A stretch of 27,299 bases of DNA from Pseudomonadota bacterium. GTDB taxonomy: Bacteria > Pseudomonadota > Alphaproteobacteria > Caulobacterales > Caulobacteraceae. Both the position numbers and the translations under genes were made by a program. Shown one piece after another: positions 15,549 through 24,300 of the stretch (the stretch's first letter is position 1; every line of letters starts with the position of its first letter). Under the pieces are notes generated by a model. The model was not told the DNA's origin, made no database searches, and worked only from the letters and a program-made list of their open reading frames with translations. The stretch is taken from assembly GCA_023428785.1 (NCBI GenBank), contig JAEYWU010000136.1, positions 1 to 27,299 of the forward strand. Direction: 5' to 3'.

Positions 15549-17206
15549 CCGAGCTCGCTGAACGACTGGCCCGACCGGAAGTCGCCGCCCTGAAGCCGTT
15601 TGACCTCGCGCCTCGCGACAACGGCGCCTTCGGCCAGGCGGCGATCCGGCTGGACGCGAACGAGAGCCCCTACGCGCCGTTGATCGACGGCCCCCTGGCG
15701 GCAGACCTCAATCGCTATCCGGAGCCCCAGCCGCAGGACCTGCGCAGCACGCTGGCTGCCCTGTACGGTGTGACCGAGAACACCGTCCTGCTCACGCGCG
15801 GCGGCGACGATGCCATAGACATCCTGATCCGCGCCTTTTGCCGCCCCCAGATCGACGCCGTCCTGGTCTGTCCCCCGACTTTCTCCGCCTATGCCCACTT
15901 CGCCCGTTTGCAGGGCGCAAGGGTTTTGGAGGTTCAGAGAACGTCCGCCTACGCGGTGGATGTCGATGGCGTCATCGAAGCGGCCCGGGCCGACGGGTCT
16001 GTGCGGATCGTGGTCGTTTGTACGCCCAACAATCCAACAGGCGACGTAACACCAGGCGAGGACATCCGCAGGCTCTGCGTGGCCCTCCCGGACTGTCTGG
16101 TGCTGGTTGATGCAGCCTATGCCGAGTTCCAGGACGCCGATGACATCACGCCTTTGATCGGCGCCCTCGAAAACCTCGTCATCCTCAGGACCCTGTCCAA
16201 AGCCTGGGGTCTGGCGAGCATCCGACTTGGTGCCCTGATCGGGAACCCAGAGGTCATGGCCATGACCGGTCGCGCCCTGCCACCCTATCCCTTGCCCGGT
16301 CCTGCAATCGCGGCGGCGATGCTGGCGTTGTCGCCGGTGAAGCGCCCGGTGACGTTGCAGCGGATCGAAACACTGAAGGCCGAACGGGATCGTGTTGCCG
16401 CAGCACTCGCGGCCTCGCCCTGGCTGAGCGATGTCCGGTCAGGCGGCGGCAACTTCCTGTTCCTCGTCGCTAAGGACGCCGAAGCGATCGGGCGGCGGCT
16501 CGCATCCTTCGGCGTGCGGGCGCGCTTTCGGCCCTCGATCGCGCCGGGCGTGCTGCGTCTGACCATCGGCACGGCGGCCGAGAACGACATCGCCCTTCAG
16601 GCTTTCGAGGTCGCCAGCCCGGGGGAACGAACCACCCGCCATGCGGTGGTCGCGCGGCGCACAAACGAGACCGACATCGCCGTCAGTCTGGATCTGGACC
16701 GGGCGGGGGCCCGCCAGATCTCTACCGGGGTCGGCTTCTTCGACCATATGGTCGACCAGATCGCGGCCCACGGCGGCTTCGCCCTTTCGTTGACCTGCGC
16801 GGGGGACCTGCACACCGATCCGCACCACACAGTCGAAGACTGCGCCCTGGCATTGGGTGCAGCCCTGAAAAAGGCTTTGGGGGCGCGCAAGGGCATCCGG
16901 CGTTTCGGCTTCGTCCTGCCGATGGACGACGCCGAGGCCAGCGTGAGCCTGGACCTCTCGGGGCGGCCTTTCAGCCGCTTTGACGCCAGCTTCGAGGTCG
17001 AAAGGATCGGCGACTATCCGACCGCCCTGACCGCGCACGTGTTCCGGTCTTTGGCCGACAGCATGGGCGCCACGATCCATGTGCGCGCCACCGGAGAGGA
17101 CGACCACCACAAAACCGAAGCCTGCTTCAAGGCTTTCGGGCGCGCCCTGCGAGACGCAATCAGTCTGGAAGGCTCCGAGGTTCCGTCCACGAAGGGTGTC
17201 CTGTGA
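15545..17206 (+). CDS. HisC-HisB fusion: histidinol-phosphate aminotransferase / IGP dehydratase
   Basis: One uninterrupted frame of 553 residues encodes two enzymes. Residues 1 to about 357 are a complete PLP aminotransferase: LDANESPYAPL, CTPNNPTGD at 159-167, Tyr192 in DAAYAEF, and the PLP lysine Lys219 in RTLSKAWG, ending RLTIGTAAEND. After a linker of about ten residues, residues 365-553 are a complete imidazoleglycerol-phosphate dehydratase: RRTNETDI, FFDHM (His401), DPHHTVED at 425-432, DLSGRP and DHHKTEA at 520-526, giving all metal-binding histidines. The HisB-N phosphatase domain of enteric HisB is absent. GGAGGT at 15530-15535 fixes the ATG at 15545. No good separate start for the dehydratase exists; the only candidate is GTG at 16646 with poor spacing to a G-run. 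Enteric-type features of the aminotransferase half, such as TRGGDDAID and PPYPLPGP, suggest a gamma-like origin. Confidence 0.93.
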   Translation: MTELAERLARPEVAALKPFDLAPRDNGAFGQAAIRLDANESPYAPLIDGPLAADLNRYPEPQPQDLRSTLAALYGVTENTVLLTRGGDDAIDILIRAFCRPQIDAVLVCPPTFSAYAHFARLQGARVLEVQRTSAYAVDVDGVIEAARADGSVRIVVVCTPNNPTGDVTPGEDIRRLCVALPDCLVLVDAAYAEFQDADDITPLIGALENLVILRTLSKAWGLASIRLGALIGNPEVMAMTGRALPPYPLPGPAIAAAMLALSPVKRPVTLQRIETLKAERDRVAAALAASPWLSDVRSGGGNFLFLVAKDAEAIGRRLASFGVRARFRPSIAPGVLRLTIGTAAENDIALQAFEVASPGERTTRHAVVARRTNETDIAVSLDLDRAGARQISTGVGFFDHMVDQIAAHGGFALSLTCAGDLHTDPHHTVEDCALALGAALKKALGARKGIRRFGFVLPMDDAEASVSLDLSGRPFSRFDASFEVERIGDYPTALTAHVFRSLADSMGATIHVRATGEDDHHKTEACFKAFGRALRDAISLEGSEVPSTKGVL

Positions 17207-17799
17207 GCGTCGCGGTCATCGACATCGGCATCGGCAATACGGCCTCGGTCGTCTGGGCGCTGGAACGGTTGGGCGCGCAGGCAAAGCTGACGTCCGACCC
17301 CGAAACGATTCTGGCCGCCCGACGCCTAGTGTTTCCGGGTGTGGGTTCGGCCGGTCACGCGGCGCGACGGCTGGACCAGCTCGGTCTGCGCAAGCCTATC
17401 CAGGCCTTCGGGGGTCCGGTGCTCGGCATCTGCCTGGGGATGCAGCTGCTGTACGAGGGGTCCGACGAAGGCGATGCCGAAGGACTCGGCCTGTTGAGCG
17501 GCCAGATCGTCCGCATGCCGTCCAACGACAATCAGCCGATCCCGCACATGGGCTGGAACGCGCTGCAGCAGACCCGAGCGTCCGCCCTGCTCGCGGACGT
17601 GGAGGACGGCGCCTACGCCTATTTCGTGCACAGCTATGCCGCGCCGGTCAGCGCCGACACGGTCGCCTCTGTCGACTACGCCGGATCATGGAGCGCTGTG
17701 GTCGCACGAGACAGGATCATGGGCTGCCAGTTCCACCCGGAGCGGTCCGGCTCGGTCGGCGCGAAAATCCTGTCGAACTTCCTGGCCATCCCATGCTGA
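17203..17799 (+). CDS. hisH: Imidazole glycerol phosphate synthase, glutaminase subunit
   Basis: Class I glutamine amidotransferase that supplies ammonia to HisF. It has 198 residues. The nucleophile Cys77 is in GICLGMQLLYEGS; His178 and Glu180 are in CQFHPERSGSVG. VFPGVGSAG and HSYAAP are family motifs. It starts with GTG at 17203, overlapping the preceding stop as GTGA, and AAGGG stands 7 bases upstream. It overlaps hisA by 7 bases. Confidence 0.95.
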   Translation: MSVAVIDIGIGNTASVVWALERLGAQAKLTSDPETILAARRLVFPGVGSAGHAARRLDQLGLRKPIQAFGGPVLGICLGMQLLYEGSDEGDAEGLGLLSGQIVRMPSNDNQPIPHMGWNALQQTRASALLADVEDGAYAYFVHSYAAPVSADTVASVDYAGSWSAVVARDRIMGCQFHPERSGSVGAKILSNFLAIPC

Positions 17800-18521
17800 T
17801 CATACCCGCCATCGACCTGCGTCAGGGCCAGTGCGTACGGCTGTTCGAGGGGCGCTTCGACAGCGTGACCCGCTATTCGGTGACACCTGAGGAGCAGGTC
17901 TTCGCCTTCGCCGATGCCGGCGCCGAATGGATCCATGTCGTCGATCTGGACGGCGCGCGGGCGGGTGAGCCCTGCCAGCACGATTTGATCGGTTCGCTGG
18001 CCAGCGCCTCCAAGGCGCGCGTCCAGGCCGGGGGCGGGGTTCGCACGGCCGACCACGTCCAGGCTCTACTGGACGCCGGTGTCGACCGGGTGGTCGTCGG
18101 CAGTGTCGCCGTTCGCGATCCCGCCGAGGTGGCCAGCTGGATCAAGCGTTTCGGCCCCGAACGGCTCGTATTGGCGCTCGACGTGCGGCTGGGTCCTGAC
18201 GGACCGGTGGTGGTCATCCACGGCTGGACGGCCTCTTCCGGCGTGCTGTTGGCCGAGGCCCTGACCCGCGCGGCCCGCGACGGCGCCCAGCAGGTTCTGG
18301 TCACCGATGTTTCCCGCGACGGCGCTCTCGCCGGTCCGAACACCGAGATGATCGCCGAAATCGTGTCGGCCTACCCGGCCCTGTCCTTCCAGGCGTCGGG
18401 CGGTGTTTCCTCGCTTGACGATCTAACGGGCCTTTCGGCCTCCGGCGCCCAGGCCGCCATCGTCGGCAAGGCGCTCTATGAAGGCCGCTTCGGCCTGCGC
18501 GAGGCGATCGATGCTGGCTAG
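17793..18521 (+). CDS. hisA: ProFAR isomerase (HisA)
   Basis: TIM-barrel isomerase of the fourth histidine step (ProFAR to PRFAR). It has 242 residues from the ATG at 17793. Catalytic Asp8 lies in IPAIDLRQG and Asp130 in LALDVRLG. The phosphate-binding QAGGGVR and QASGGVSSLDDL sit at the two half-barrel positions. The open frame continues far upstream inside hisCB and hisH, but only the part from MLIIPAID is HisA-like. It overlaps hisH by 7 and hisF by 11 bases. Confidence 0.95.
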   Translation: MLIIPAIDLRQGQCVRLFEGRFDSVTRYSVTPEEQVFAFADAGAEWIHVVDLDGARAGEPCQHDLIGSLASASKARVQAGGGVRTADHVQALLDAGVDRVVVGSVAVRDPAEVASWIKRFGPERLVLALDVRLGPDGPVVVIHGWTASSGVLLAEALTRAARDGAQQVLVTDVSRDGALAGPNTEMIAEIVSAYPALSFQASGGVSSLDDLTGLSASGAQAAIVGKALYEGRFGLREAIDAG

Positions 18522-19278
18522 ACGCATCATCCCCTGCCTAGACGTGCGCGACGGGCGCGTGGTCAAGGGCGTGCGCTTCCAGGGCCACTGGGATGTAGGC
18601 GATCCCGTCGAGATGGGTCGCGCCTATGCCGCCGACGGCGCGGACGAACTCGTCTTCTACGACATCACCGCAAGTCCTCAGGGGCGGGGGCCGAACCTCG
18701 ATCTGATCGAGTCCGTTGCGCGAGAACTAGACGTGCCCTTCTGCATCGCCGGCGGGGTCAGGACCGTCAGCCAGGCGATCGCCTGTCTGGCCGCGGGCGC
18801 AGACAAGATCTCGATCAACTCGCCCGCACTGGAACGACCGGACCTGATCAACGAGATCGTCGCCGAGGCGGGCTCGCAGTGCGTGGTCGTCGGCGTCGAC
18901 AGCCTGTCGCAGGATGAAGGCTGGCGGGTCCGCCAGTACACCGGCGATCCTGACCGGCAGAAGGACCCGGGGCGATCCACTCTCGACTGGCTGGCCGAGG
19001 TTCAGGACCGGGGCGCAGGCGAAGTCGTCCTGAACTGCATGGATCGCGATGGCGATCGGCAGGGCTATGATCTCGACCAACTCGCGGCCGCTCGCGAGAC
19101 GCTTACCATACCGCTGGTGGCCTCGGGCGGCGCCGGCAAGGCGGAGGATTTCCGCGATGTCTTCGACACGGCGGATGTATCCGGCGCGCTTGCAGCCCGC
19201 ATATTCCACGACGGATCGCTGGCGATCCCCGAACTCAAGGAAAGGCTGCGTGAATGGCGCGTTCCCGTTCGCCTCTGA
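18511..19278 (+). CDS. hisF: Imidazole glycerol phosphate synthase, cyclase subunit
   Basis: TIM-barrel cyclase that combines PRFAR with ammonia from HisH to give imidazoleglycerol phosphate and AICAR. It has 255 residues. The catalytic Asp11 is in IPCLDVRDGRVVKG and Asp130 in VVVGVDS. AGGVRT and ASGGAG bind phosphate. An in-frame ATG 11 codons earlier gives a non-homologous extension; the ATG at 18511, preceded by GAGG with a 6-base spacer, gives the family N-terminus. It overlaps hisA by 11 and hisIE by 25 bases. Confidence 0.95.
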   Translation: MLARRIIPCLDVRDGRVVKGVRFQGHWDVGDPVEMGRAYAADGADELVFYDITASPQGRGPNLDLIESVARELDVPFCIAGGVRTVSQAIACLAAGADKISINSPALERPDLINEIVAEAGSQCVVVGVDSLSQDEGWRVRQYTGDPDRQKDPGRSTLDWLAEVQDRGAGEVVLNCMDRDGDRQGYDLDQLAAARETLTIPLVASGGAGKAEDFRDVFDTADVSGALAARIFHDGSLAIPELKERLREWRVPVRL

Positions 19279-19913
19279 CCCTGGACGACGTGCCGGGCCT
19301 GGCCTGGGACAAGGGCGTGGGCGGCCTGCTGCCGGCGGTGGTTCAGGATGCAGCCACGCTTCAGGTTCTCATGCTGGCCTGGGTGGACCAGGCCGCGGTG
19401 CTCGAGACCCTCTCAGATGGGCTGGCGACCTTTCATTCGCGCAGTCGCGGCGGCCGGTGGCTGAAGGGCGAGACCTCGGGCAACACCCTTTCTGTGACGC
19501 GCGTCCTGACCGACTGCGACGGCGACGCCCTCCTGATCGAGGCCACGCCGGCCGGCCCGGCCTGCCATGAGAACACCGCCAGTTGCTTCGGCGACGAGGC
19601 CGCGCCGGGTCTGGGATTTCTCGGGGCGCTTGAGCGGATCATCGAGGAGCGTCGCCGGGCCGATCCCTCGGAGAGCTATACCGCCCGTCTGCTGTCCGGC
19701 GACCCGCGCCGAATGGCGCAGAAGGTCGGAGAGGAAGGTCTTGAAACGGCCCTAGCAGCGGCGGCCGGACCGGATGAGGAAGTGCTCTCGGAGGCCGCCG
19801 ACCTGTTGTTCCATCTCTCCGTCCTGCTGGCAGGACGCGGGCTCGATCTGAACGACGTCGTGGATGTGCTGCGCGCCCGTCACGCCGCCCCGAAGGCGGC
19901 CTCCCATGGCTGA
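19254..19913 (+). CDS. hisIE: Bifunctional PR-AMP cyclohydrolase / PR-ATP pyrophosphatase
   Basis: A fused enzyme for steps two and three of the pathway, 219 residues. The HisI domain, about residues 1-113, has TFHSRSRGGRWLKGETSG, the metal site DCDGD at 87-91, and the zinc cysteines Cys88, Cys104 and Cys111 in ACHENTASCF. The HisE domain, about 122-209, has VGEEGLETALAA (Glu160, Glu161, Glu164) and EAADLLFHL, the MazG-like metal-binding helices. AAGG-rich sequence at 19238-19245 stands before the ATG. It overlaps hisF by 25 bases and ends the his block. The fusion is usual in enteric bacteria and xanthomonads; many alphaproteobacteria keep hisI and hisE as separate genes. Confidence 0.95.
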   Translation: MARSRSPLTLDDVPGLAWDKGVGGLLPAVVQDAATLQVLMLAWVDQAAVLETLSDGLATFHSRSRGGRWLKGETSGNTLSVTRVLTDCDGDALLIEATPAGPACHENTASCFGDEAAPGLGFLGALERIIEERRRADPSESYTARLLSGDPRRMAQKVGEEGLETALAAAAGPDEEVLSEAADLLFHLSVLLAGRGLDLNDVVDVLRARHAAPKAASHG

Positions 19914-19973
19914 TGTCGCAATTCTTTGTTGCAACCCATGCTGCACTGCACCTAACGTGATGCGCTGCGACAT
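19913..19973. repeat. 8-bp inverted repeat bracketing the hisIE-gltD gap
   Basis: ATGTCGCA (19913-19920) and TGCGACAT (19966-19973) are perfect inverted arms around 45 bases. Between them lie a GTTGCAAC palindrome (19928-19935) and TGCTGCACTGCA. No U-run follows, so this is not a classic terminator. It could be a regulatory region for gltD; a weak promoter guess is TTGCAA (19929-19934) with TAACGT (19953-19958). Confidence 0.35.
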
Positions 19974-19978
19974 AGGGG

Positions 19979-21367
19979 ATGATGTTGTCTAACCGGTTCG
20001 TGACTACATCGCGAACGACGATCAAGCGGGGCGCGCCTGAGCGAGTCACCGACACCCGCGAAATTTACCCGGTCCCCAGCCCCGAAGCCGCCTCCACCCA
20101 GGCCGATCGCTGCGCCGATTGTGGCGCGCCGTTCTGCCAGGCGGCATGCCCACTGGGAAACTTCATCCCGGACTGGCTGCGATTGGCGTCCGAGGGCCGG
20201 GCCCGCGAGGCTTGGGACATCGCCGCCTCCACCAGCGCCATGCCGGAAATCTGTGGCCGCATCTGCCCGCAGGACCGCCTGTGCGAGGGCGCCTGCACCC
20301 TGGAGCAGGCTGGGTTTGAATCCGTCACCATCGGCTCGGTCGAGGCCTGGTTGGGCGATCGCGCCTGGGCAGAAGGCTGGGTCGAGCCCATACGGCCGGG
20401 CCGCCCCAGCGGCCGCTCGGTCGGCATTGTCGGCTCGGGGCCCGCGGGTCTGGCTGCAGCGGACCGGCTCCGTGAGGCGGGCCACGAGGTGACCGTCTAT
20501 GACCGCCACGATCGCCCGGGCGGTCTTCTGATTTATGGCATCCCCGGCTTCAAGCTGGACAAGGCCGTGGTCGAGCGTCGCACTCGACGTCTGGCGGACG
20601 GTGGCGTGCAGTTCCGTCTCGGCGTGGAGGTCGGCCGCGATATCGGCCTCGAGGACCTGCGTGCCCAGCACCACGCGGTCCTGCTGGCGACGGGGACCTA
20701 TCAGGCCGTCGACCTCGGCTGGACGCCCGAGAGCACCCGGCCGGCGCTTGACTTCCTGATCGCCCAGAACCGGGCCGATCTGGGCGACATCGAACAGAGC
20801 CGTGAGGCGGAGGGTCGCGATGTTGTCGTGATCGGCGGCGGCGACACCGCGATGGACTGTGTCCGCACGGCCGTGCGCCAAGGCGCGCGTTCGGTGACCT
20901 GCCTTTACCGGCGCGACCGGGACAACATGCCGGGCTCTGCCCGCGAGGTGGCCAACGCCGAGGAAGAGGGCGTGGTGTTCCGCTGGCTCGCCGCGCCGCA
21001 AGCGCGCACCGAGACCGGCGTCCAGGCGGTTCAGATGAGGCTGCTCCGCGCAGACCGGTCGGGCCGCACCGGCGTGGAGCCCCTGCCCGGCACCGAGTTC
21101 GACGCTCCGGCGGATCTGGTGATCGCCGCCCTCGGCTATCGCCCCGAGGCCGTGCCGTCGTGGTCAGGCTTCTCCGGGCTCGAAGTCCGGGACGACGGCG
21201 TCGTGCGTACGCGCGGCGGCTCGACGGCCACCAACCTGCCGGGCGTCTTCGCAGCGGGCGACATCGCGCGCGGGGCCTCGCTGGTCGTCTGGGCCGTGCG
21301 CGACGGACAGGACGCCGCGCGCGAGATTAACGCGTGGCTGTCGGCCACGCGGGAGGCCGCGGCATGA
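19979..21367 (+). CDS. gltD: Glutamate synthase (NADPH) small subunit
   Basis: Beta subunit that takes electrons from NADPH through FAD and iron-sulfur clusters to GltB. It has 462 residues. Two cysteine sets, Cys45/48/53/57 (CADCGAPFCQAAC) and Cys92/96/102/106 (ICGRICPQDRLCEGAC), bind [4Fe-4S] clusters. The FAD fold VGIVGSGPAGLAAADRL is near 148-164, the NADPH fold VIGGGDTAMD near 284-293, and the C-terminal FAD motif GVFAAGDIARG is present. The start is uncertain: AGGGG (19974-19978) directly abuts ATG 19979, is 3 bases from ATG 19982, and 6 bases from an in-frame TTG at 19985. The stop overlaps the gltB ATG (ATGA). The small-subunit gene comes first, the reverse of E. coli gltBD. Confidence 0.95.
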   Translation: MMLSNRFVTTSRTTIKRGAPERVTDTREIYPVPSPEAASTQADRCADCGAPFCQAACPLGNFIPDWLRLASEGRAREAWDIAASTSAMPEICGRICPQDRLCEGACTLEQAGFESVTIGSVEAWLGDRAWAEGWVEPIRPGRPSGRSVGIVGSGPAGLAAADRLREAGHEVTVYDRHDRPGGLLIYGIPGFKLDKAVVERRTRRLADGGVQFRLGVEVGRDIGLEDLRAQHHAVLLATGTYQAVDLGWTPESTRPALDFLIAQNRADLGDIEQSREAEGRDVVVIGGGDTAMDCVRTAVRQGARSVTCLYRRDRDNMPGSAREVANAEEEGVVFRWLAAPQARTETGVQAVQMRLLRADRSGRTGVEPLPGTEFDAPADLVIAALGYRPEAVPSWSGFSGLEVRDDGVVRTRGGSTATNLPGVFAAGDIARGASLVVWAVRDGQDAAREINAWLSATREAAA

Positions 21368-24300
21368 ACTGGACCAGCCGGTATCTCGAAGACCGCGAGC
21401 GCCTGATCGAAGCGGGCGCCTATGACCCGCGCTCGGAAAGCGACGCCTGCGGCGTCGGCGTCATCTGCTCGCTGGATGGCCAACCGCGCAGAGAGGTCGT
21501 GGAGCTGGCCCTGGGCGGACTGTGCGGCGTGGCGCACCGGGGCGCGGTGGCCGCCGATGGCAAGACCGGGGATGGCGCAGGCGTTCTGACGAACGTCCCG
21601 CAGGACTTCTTCCGGAATCAGATCGAGGCGATGGGCCGGGTCCTGCTGGCTGATCGCCCGATCGCGGTCGGCCAGATCTTCCTGCCGAGGCTGGATCTGG
21701 GCGCTCAGGACCGGGCCCGCGCGATTGTCGAGCGCGCCGCGATCGAGGCCGGATTTCACGTCTATGGCTGGCGCCAGACCCCGATTGATTTGTCGGTGAT
21801 CGGAGACCGGGCTGCCGAGACCCGCCCCGAATTCGAGCAGATCATGCTGGCCCCGCCAGCCGCTCTGGATGACGAGGCGATCGACCGAAGCCTGTTCCTG
21901 GTTCGCCGCCGGATCGAGGCGACGGCGTCGGGCGTGCCGGGCTTCTACGTCTGCTCGCTGTCCACCCGGTCGCTGGTCTACAAGGGCATGATCCGGGGCG
22001 AGGACCTGGCGCGCTTCTATCTCGACCTGGCGGACCCGACATTCGATTCTGCCGTAGCCATCTTCCACCAGCGCTATTCGACCAACACCTTCCCGGAATG
22101 GCGGCTGGCCCAGCCGTTCCGCATGGTGGCCCACAACGGCGAGATCAACACGCTGAAGGGCAACCTGAACTGGATGCGGAGCCACGAGATCCGCATGACG
22201 GCCGCGGCCTTCGGCGACGAGGACGAGGTAGTCAAGCCGGTGGTCCAGCCGGGGTGTTCGGACTCGTCGGCCCTGGACAACGTGTTTGAACTGCTGGTCC
22301 GCGCGGGACGGCCTGCGCCGATGGCCAAAGCCCTGCTGATCCCCGAGGCCTGGTCGGCGGCGCGTGTCGACATGCCGGAGCATCACCGCGCCTTCTACGC
22401 CTACTGCAACGCGGTGATGGAGCCGTGGGACGGCCCGGCCGCTGTCTGCGCCACCGACGGCCGTTGGGTCGTTGCCGGCAAGGACCGGAACGGTCTGCGC
22501 CCCCTGCGGGCCATCGAAACCACCGACGGGCTCATGATCGCAGGTTCCGAGGCCGGGCTGAACGGCCTGCCCGAGGACCGCATCGCGCGCCGTCTCGCCA
22601 TCGGGCCGGGCCGCATGATCGTGGCGGACCTGAAGACCGGACGCCTGTTCGACGAGATCGAGGCGGCCGATACGCTAGCCGAGGCGCACCCCTATACGGC
22701 CTGGCTTGAGCGGATGATCGATCTGGAGCCGCTGGTCGGGCCGGGGCCCGAGCCTCGCCTGGCTACGGGGGAGACCCTGACGCGCTGGCAGATCGCGGCG
22801 GGCCACTCGATGGAGGATCTGGACCTGATCCTCGACCCCATGATCCGCGACGGCAAGGAGGCCATCGGATCGATGGGCGACGATACGCCGCCTGCTCTGT
22901 TGTCGAACGAGGCGAGGCCGATTTCGCACTACTTCCGACAGAACTTCAGCCAGGTGACCAACCCGCCGATCGACCCGCTGCGCGAAGCCGGGGCAATGAG
23001 CCTGAAGACCCGCTTCAAGAACCTCGGCAACATCCTGGCCGAGGACGAAACCCAGGCCGACGTCTTCGTGCTGGACAGCCCGGTGCTGACGACCGGCATG
23101 TACGACCGCATGCTGGATGTTGTCGCGGGCGACGCGGTGACGGTCATCGACTGCACCTTCGCCGTGCCTTCTGAAGGCGAGGCCGGAGGGGCTCGCTTGC
23201 GCGAAGCGTTGGATCGGATCCGCCAGGAGGCCGAGACGGCGGCGCGTAACGGGGCGGGCCTGATTGTCCTGACCGACGAACACGCCGGGCCGAACCGGGT
23301 GTCCGCGCCGCTGATGCTGGCGGTCGGGGGGGTTCACGCGCAGCTGACCGAGAAGGGCCTGCGGCCGTTCGTATCGTTGATCGTGCGTTCGTCCGAAGCG
23401 TTGGACCCGCACGGGTTCGCGGTGCTGGTCGGGGCGGGCGCGACCGCGGTGAACGCCTGGCTGGCCCAGGGGCTGTTCCAGGACCGACTGGACCGAGGGC
23501 TGTATTCGGGTCTGGGCCTGCGCGACGCCTGCCTGAACTACAAGGCAGCGATCGAGGCAGGCTTGCTGAAGATCCTGGCCAAGAAGGGGATCTCGGTCAT
23601 CTCGTCGTACCGCGGCGGGCTCGAGTTCGATGTGCTCGGTCTGTCGCGGTCGTTGACGGCAGAGCTGTTCCCCGGCGCGGTGTCGCGGATTTCCGGCATC
23701 GGTCTGGCCGGGCTGGAGCGGGCGGCGCTGCAGCGCCATGCCGAGGCCTGGGAGGCCGGACGTCCGCGCCCCGCCATGGGCGGGCGCTACCGCATCCGGG
23801 CGGGCGGCGAATCCCACGCCCACGATACGCGCACCATTCACCTGCTGCAGGCGGCGGTGACCGAGAATGATCCTCAGCGCTGGCGAGCCTATTCGAAGGC
23901 GGCCAAGGATCAGGGCGAACTTACCCTGCGATCGCTGCTGGACTGGACGCGGGCCGGCGCCGCCCTGCCCTTGAACCAGGTCGAGCCTGCGGCGGGTGTG
24001 ACGCGGCGCATGCTGACGCCCGGCATGAGCCTGGGCGCCCTGTCGCCCGAGGCGCACGGCGTGCTGAACATCGCCATGAACCGCATTGGCGCCCGCTCTG
24101 TGTCGGGCGAAGGCGGCGAGGACCCGGACCGCTATGTCGTTCGCCCGGACGGCGATGACGCCAACTCGGCGGTCAAGCAGGTGGCCTCAGGACGTTTCGG
24201 CGTCACAGCCGAGTACCTGAATCAGTGCCGCGAGATCGAGATCAAGGTGGCCCTGGGGGCCATGCCGGGCGAAGGCGGCCAGCTGCCGGGCTTCAAGGTC

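Noticed and set aside
16646..17206. Separate hisB gene starting at an internal GTG
   Set aside because: The frame continues unbroken from hisC, and the G-run upstream is about 17 bases away, too far for a good start. Internal initiation is not fully excluded.
22675..24057. Long open frame on the minus strand within gltB
   Set aside because: High-GC antisense shadow of a well-conserved gene; Arg/Gly/Gln-rich sequence without recognisable domain.
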